Origin: Methanosarcina sp. ERenArc_MAG2
Lineage (GTDB): Archaea; Halobacteriota; Methanosarcinia; Methanosarcinales; Methanosarcinaceae
NCBI GenBank assembly: GCA_023955635.1
Contig: JAMXHR010000011.1
Coordinates: 62,001 to 126,000 of the forward strand
Direction of reading: 5' to 3'
DNA length: 64,000 nt
The notes under the pieces were generated by a model, which saw only the letters and a program-made list of their open reading frames with translations, had not been told where the DNA came from and did no database searches. Both the position numbers and the translations under genes were made by a program. How positions within the stretch are numbered: the stretch's first letter is position 1; the number at the start of each line of letters is the position of its first letter. Of the stretch, positions 60,640-64,000 are shown piece by piece.

Positions 60640-62358
60640 CCTAGATTCGGCAGGTTAACGTAATTAGAGATATATATTTTCATATTTCTCCCCCATGAGA
60701 CTCAATATCTTCCAGTGAATCTCTTCCATATTCAATATTTCTGACTCTATTTTCTCTTCTTTTTGAGTTATAAGTTCTGTAATCCCCTGGAAATTGAAAA
60801 ATATCCATCTCATTGTAGGTCTTTTTGTTGGTTTCCCTTTTTGATCTGGAACCGTTTCATTTTGTTCCTCTAATTTTGTCCTCAACTTCCATTCTGCTAT
60901 TGAATAAATCATTAAGCAGAGAACCATTATCATGGTCACTGCTTCTATTCTTGCTTTATTCTTGAGGTAAACTTTTGATACGCTAAATGTGTCACTTTTC
61001 AAGAATCTGAATCCTTTTTCTACGTTATCCTGTCCTTTGTAATACTTTAGCATCTCTTCAGGAGAAATACTAATATCATTACTTGCAAGAATGAAAAGTC
61101 CCATTTTCTCCATTTCTTTCAAAACAAAAGCGTTATTAACCTTTATGCTGCCATCAATCCTGTAATAAGTATTTAATTTCTCATCTTTTGAAATTCTGCC
61201 TCTTTTACCTTCTTCACGTTTCTTAATAGCTTTCAAATCTACTTTTTCAAACACAATAGACGGGAATTCTTGAATCCATTTCTCCGCAGCTTTTAATGCA
61301 TCCTCTTCGCAGAAAAAGTCCTCTCCTTTCAGCTTTTTAAAAGCCTTTTCTGCTTTTTCAAGCTCTTTTTCAATCTTTTTTCCGAGAGTTCCCTCTCTCT
61401 TCTCTTTCATCTTGTGAGAAAGCAACAAAACCCACTTTTGTTTGACTCCACCATATTCCACAAAAGTTTGATAAAACGAGTATCTATCATCGCTTTTCAG
61501 CATTTTCAGGTTCAAATTTGCAGTTAGCAACTCCTTTGCCTCATTAATTGTTGCAGGAACGCGACTGATCCAGAATGTCTTTCCCATGTTCTTGAGATTA
61601 TTATCTGTGTAAAAGGAACTATCAGCGACATAGTACACTTTGCTTTCAGGTATTAAAACAGATTTGAGAGACTTGATTGCTTCCAGAATTGTGTTTTTGT
61701 CTGAAGCATTTCCTGAATGAGTATTCATAAAAAGAGGTATCCCATGCTGATTAACAATCAAGCTTAGTACAAATTGTTTGAGATCCCATCTTCCGTTTTT
61801 GGGAATTCCAAAAGTAATATCAATAGACTCAGTTTCTTCGTCATCATAATCCCCATAAACGCTGACACTTGTAGTGTCAGCGTGTAAACAATGGACAGGA
61901 ATAGGTAGACGATTCATAATATGAAGAGTAATTTCCGTAAACAGTTTTGTAGGGCCATATTTTACGATTCTATCAAGAGTCTCTCCGATAGCGTATTGAT
62001 TCAGGTCTTCTCTTGTTACACCGTCTCCAAAGAGCCTTTCCGTAGAAACGTTTTTGAAAAAATTAGGAAACAGGTACAAACGTTGCCCTATAAAACCAAG
62101 ACCATTGATTACCATGGCAAGGATGCAGACTGAGTGAGGGACATTATGATCCCTTTCCTTTGGGAGTTTCTCATCGATCAGTTTGTCAACTTCAAGTTCT
62201 CTGAAAACTCCAGCGACAAGCCCAAGGTGACCTAAGAACTTTGTGCGTTTTAAGGAGGATTCAATTCTTCTACTGCTGTTTATCTCTGCCATGGGAAGAC
62301 CAGGAAAGAGATATAAAATTAATTATATTAATCTATATGTTTACCTGCCGAATCTAGG
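60640..62358 (-). mobile_element. Complete IS1634-like insertion sequence
   Basis: The 1719-base element has terminal inverted repeats CCTAGATTCGGCAGGTTAAC (left) and the complement of GTTTACCTGCCGAATCTAGG (right), 18 of 20 matching. The 6-base target TTCTAT is repeated on both sides (60634-60639 and 62359-62364). The perfect target repeat and intact transposase suggest a recent insertion. Confidence 0.9.
60664..62292 (-). CDS. Transposase, IS1634 family
   Basis: The 542-residue protein matches IS1634 transposases: SLKRTKFLGHLGLVAGVFRE at the start, LHADTTSVSVYGDYDD (first Asp), NTHSGNASDKNTILEAIKSL, YVADSSFYTDNNLKNMG (second Asp), and late YYKGQDNVEKGFRFLKSDTF (the Y-K-x2-x3-E signature and catalytic Glu). 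The gene fills the element almost from end to end, and the frame is intact, so the element may still move. It starts at ATG 62292, about 65 bases inside the right terminal repeat. Confidence 0.92.
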   Translation of the reverse strand: MAEINSSRRIESSLKRTKFLGHLGLVAGVFRELEVDKLIDEKLPKERDHNVPHSVCILAMVINGLGFIGQRLYLFPNFFKNVSTERLFGDGVTREDLNQYAIGETLDRIVKYGPTKLFTEITLHIMNRLPIPVHCLHADTTSVSVYGDYDDEETESIDITFGIPKNGRWDLKQFVLSLIVNQHGIPLFMNTHSGNASDKNTILEAIKSLKSVLIPESKVYYVADSSFYTDNNLKNMGKTFWISRVPATINEAKELLTANLNLKMLKSDDRYSFYQTFVEYGGVKQKWVLLLSHKMKEKREGTLGKKIEKELEKAEKAFKKLKGEDFFCEEDALKAAEKWIQEFPSIVFEKVDLKAIKKREEGKRGRISKDEKLNTYYRIDGSIKVNNAFVLKEMEKMGLFILASNDISISPEEMLKYYKGQDNVEKGFRFLKSDTFSVSKVYLKNKARIEAVTMIMVLCLMIYSIAEWKLRTKLEEQNETVPDQKGKPTKRPTMRWIFFNFQGITELITQKEEKIESEILNMEEIHWKILSLMGEKYENIYL

Positions 62359-62579
62359 TTCTATCGTAGACTGCAAAATCAATTCCATTATGATCTCTAA
62401 TATTTATATAAAACTCCTTTGTTGTTTCTCGTGACCTCGAATGTTTGTGATTTGATTTTTCATCTACAGGGAGAATCTCAAAAAGATATGCCGGCCGTAA
62501 AAGCCCTGATATCCTGATTTTTACGTTTGGCCAACAAAAACTTAATTTGGAAAAACTGGAATGGGAATCATTCCACTTA

Positions 62580-62709
62580 GAGCCTATCCGAAAAGTGTTG
62601 TGATCTACTGTATCTTTACAATTGACAATATGTACAACCGGAAAGGATGTCGATACTATAAACCTATCGTAACTTCTCAACATGCGTTAATGACTTTTCG
62701 GATAGGCTC
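62580..62709. mobile_element. MITE with IS5-like ends and TTA target repeat
   Basis: GAGCCTATCCGAAAAGT at the left and ACTTTTCGGATAGGCTC at the right are perfect 17-base inverted repeats. TTA occurs on both sides (62577-62579 and 62710-62712), the type of 3-base target of IS5-group elements. The 130-base body holds no gene. The right TTA is the stop codon (TAA) of the epimerase gene. Confidence 0.8.
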
Positions 62710-63659
62710 TTAGTTAACTCTAAGTAATGCCCTTGCCGTTTCCCTCACGCTTCTCTCCGATGTATATCCAGGCTTCCACCCCAAATTTTTCATTTTTTCG
62801 ATCCCCAGCCTCATCCTTGGCACATCACCTTTCCAGCCGCGGCTTCCTCCAGTATATGTAAATTCAACATCAAAAAACCCCATCTCTTCTGTAACAGCTT
62901 TTCCGATTTCTGTGGCACTGATGGTATCTTCGGAGCCAACATTGAAAATATTTACCTTTTCTTTACTTTCCTCTATTAAATACAATATCGCATCGACGCA
63001 TTCCGATACATGAAGGTAGGACTTTTCCTGTTTGCCATCACCTAGGATCTCCAGTAGATTGGGGTTTTCCTGTAGCTTTTTTATAAAGTCAACAGTAATT
63101 CCATGTGTGCTGCGTGGACCAACAATATTTGCAAAACGAAAGATCCAGGCCTGCATGTCGAAAGTATGGGAGTATGAGGTAATAAGGGCCTCACAGGCCA
63201 TTTTGGAAGCACCGTAAAGGGATATGGGGATAAGAGGGCCATAATCTTCCGGAGTGGGTATAATGTTCGCTTCCCCATAAACTGTAGATGTGGAAGTAAA
63301 TGCAATTTTTTTAATATTGTTTTTCCTCATAGCTTCCAAAAGATTGTAGGTTGCCAGAATATTCTGATCTAAATGGACTTTAGTATTTGAAGCCCCGAGC
63401 CTGACATCAGGATTTGCAGCCACATGGCAAACGAGATCGATATCTTTACAGGCCTTTTCTATCGCTTCCTGATTAAGAAGATCTCCTTTTATCAGAGTGA
63501 AGTCCTGGTTTTCAAGATGGTGCTCTATAAATTCCATTTTTCCTGAACTCAGGTTATCGAACACGATAATTCGATTTCCTTTTTCTATAAGGCGGTCTAC
63601 CAGGTGGCTCCCTATAAAGCCGGCTCCCCTGTCACAAGTATTTTATTCTTTGCGGGCAT
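62710..63659 (-). CDS. NAD-dependent sugar epimerase/dehydratase (one-base frameshift)
   Basis: This extended short-chain dehydrogenase is UDP-glucose 4-epimerase-like. After adding one base to the C4 run at 63626-63629 the N-terminus reads MPAKNKILVTGGAGFIGSHL with the Gly-rich NAD site. Further on are IVFDNLSSGKMEF, VCHVAANPDVRLG, the catalytic SYK-type set (TSTSTVYGEAN and YGASKMACEAL) and NIVGPRSTHGITVDFI. The protein has 316 residues. Without the repair the NAD site would be lost. ATG 63659 follows GGAGG. It is divergent from galU, and both would feed UDP-sugars to the glycan locus. A MITE abuts the stop codon. Confidence 0.85.
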
Positions 63660-63860
63660 GGAAAATCCTCCAAATAATCTTTCTTTCCCTATTAATATTT
63701 TGTAGTTTGTTCAGGTAATCCGAAAACATTTTTACCTCATTCTCCCTATTAGGCTGTGTAAACGATGAGGGAAAAATTAAATATGTCATAGATAAAAAGT
63801 ACTTAAACTCAACTGTAATAATAACCTTTTCACCGAATTTCCTTTACCGGAGAGTTTATT

Positions 63861-64000
63861 TTGACTGTAAAAAAAGCAATTATTCCGGCGGCCGGTCTTG
63901 GGACCCGCTTCCTGCCTGCCACCAAGTCAATGCCAAAAGAGATGCTTCCTATTATTGACACACCTGTAATCCAGTACGTTGTAGAGGAAGCTATTGCCTC
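63861..64000 (+). CDS. galU: UTP-glucose-1-phosphate uridylyltransferase, 5' part
   Basis: The window ends within this gene. TTG 63861, with GGAGAG seven bases upstream, opens [20 protein letters not shown] followed by [20 protein letters not shown] and VEEAIAS. The nucleotide-binding signature G-L-G-T-R-x-L-P and the K-E-M-L-P segment are those of GalU, which makes UDP-glucose. About 47 of some 290-300 residues are present. It is the divergent neighbour of the epimerase. Confidence 0.88.
   Translation, partial: MTVKKAIIPAAGLGTRFLPATKSMPKEMLPIIDTPVIQYVVEEAIA

Larger units (their letters stand above)
60587..62576 (-). pseudogene. Reading frame split by the IS1634 element
   Basis: If the element 60640-62358 and one copy of its target repeat are removed, a leftward frame joins across the site: from 62576, KWNDSHSSFSKLSFCWPN, LLRPAYLFEILPVDEKS and TTKEFYINIRDHNGIDFAVYD, then RRKYKIVFEGQGGYTQ-stop (stop at 60587-60589). 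No start codon is seen, because the frame's 5' side runs into the sugar epimerase end and a MITE. I do not recognise the family. It was probably a small or partial polymer-locus gene. Confidence 0.5.

Overview
The window is from a methanogenic archaeon of the genus Methanosarcina or a very close relative. The genes that point there are mtd (F420-dependent methylene-H4MPT dehydrogenase), mfnB (methanofuran biosynthesis), archaeosine tgtA, a UbiA prenyltransferase next to a geranylgeranyl reductase, DUF2111 and DUF166 proteins, and several secreted beta-helix proteins carrying the repeat domain known from Methanosarcina disaggregatase. TTG and GTG starts, AT-rich spacers and TATA-box promoters fit. 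I found no rRNA, tRNA or CRISPR array.

Layout. 1-14.5 kb is a core block: PAC2 protein, pyruvate-kinase-C-like protein, tgtA, UbiA prenyltransferase, geranylgeranyl reductase, radical SAM/SPASM protein, a coiled-coil protein with serB, mtd, DUF2111 with DUF166, tmk, a HisA-like protein divergent from mfnB, and a small membrane hydrolase. 14.5-63.7 kb is a large accessory region for surface polysaccharide. It holds two flippases, three giant polytopic membrane proteins, six glycosyltransferase genes (four GT2 including a short degenerate one, and two GT4), two polysaccharide deacetylases plus one remnant, a four-enzyme operon predicted to make a UDP-2,3-diacetamido-uronic acid, a CPBP protease next to a DUF1616 protein, an NAD-sugar epimerase and, at the right edge, galU. 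Between these lie four paralogous exported beta-helix proteins (two with C-terminal DNRLRE-type domains) and a fragment of a fifth. I read the region as a locus that builds, exports and remodels the cell-surface matrix (methanochondroitin-like polymer or S-layer glycan); the polymer itself cannot be named from sequence.

The accessory region is full of scars: three transposase genes (Mutator/IS256-like, ISAzo13-like, IS1634-like), a decayed transposase copy with two different MITE-like insertions in it, further MITE-like inverted repeats, and remnants of a deacetylase, a GT4, a hexapeptide acetyltransferase and a YdjM-like protein. The GT4 / beta-helix segment at 50-57 kb has been duplicated and partly homogenised. 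The IS1634 element is complete, with 6-bp target repeats, and it splits a reading frame.

A warning for all users: nineteen genes, including mtd, serB and mfnB, are broken by frameshifts that are all repaired by adding one base to a mononucleotide run (two runs in the geranylgeranyl reductase). In every complete gene the repaired length becomes divisible by three. I treat these as sequence errors, not pseudogenes, and give the full extents.
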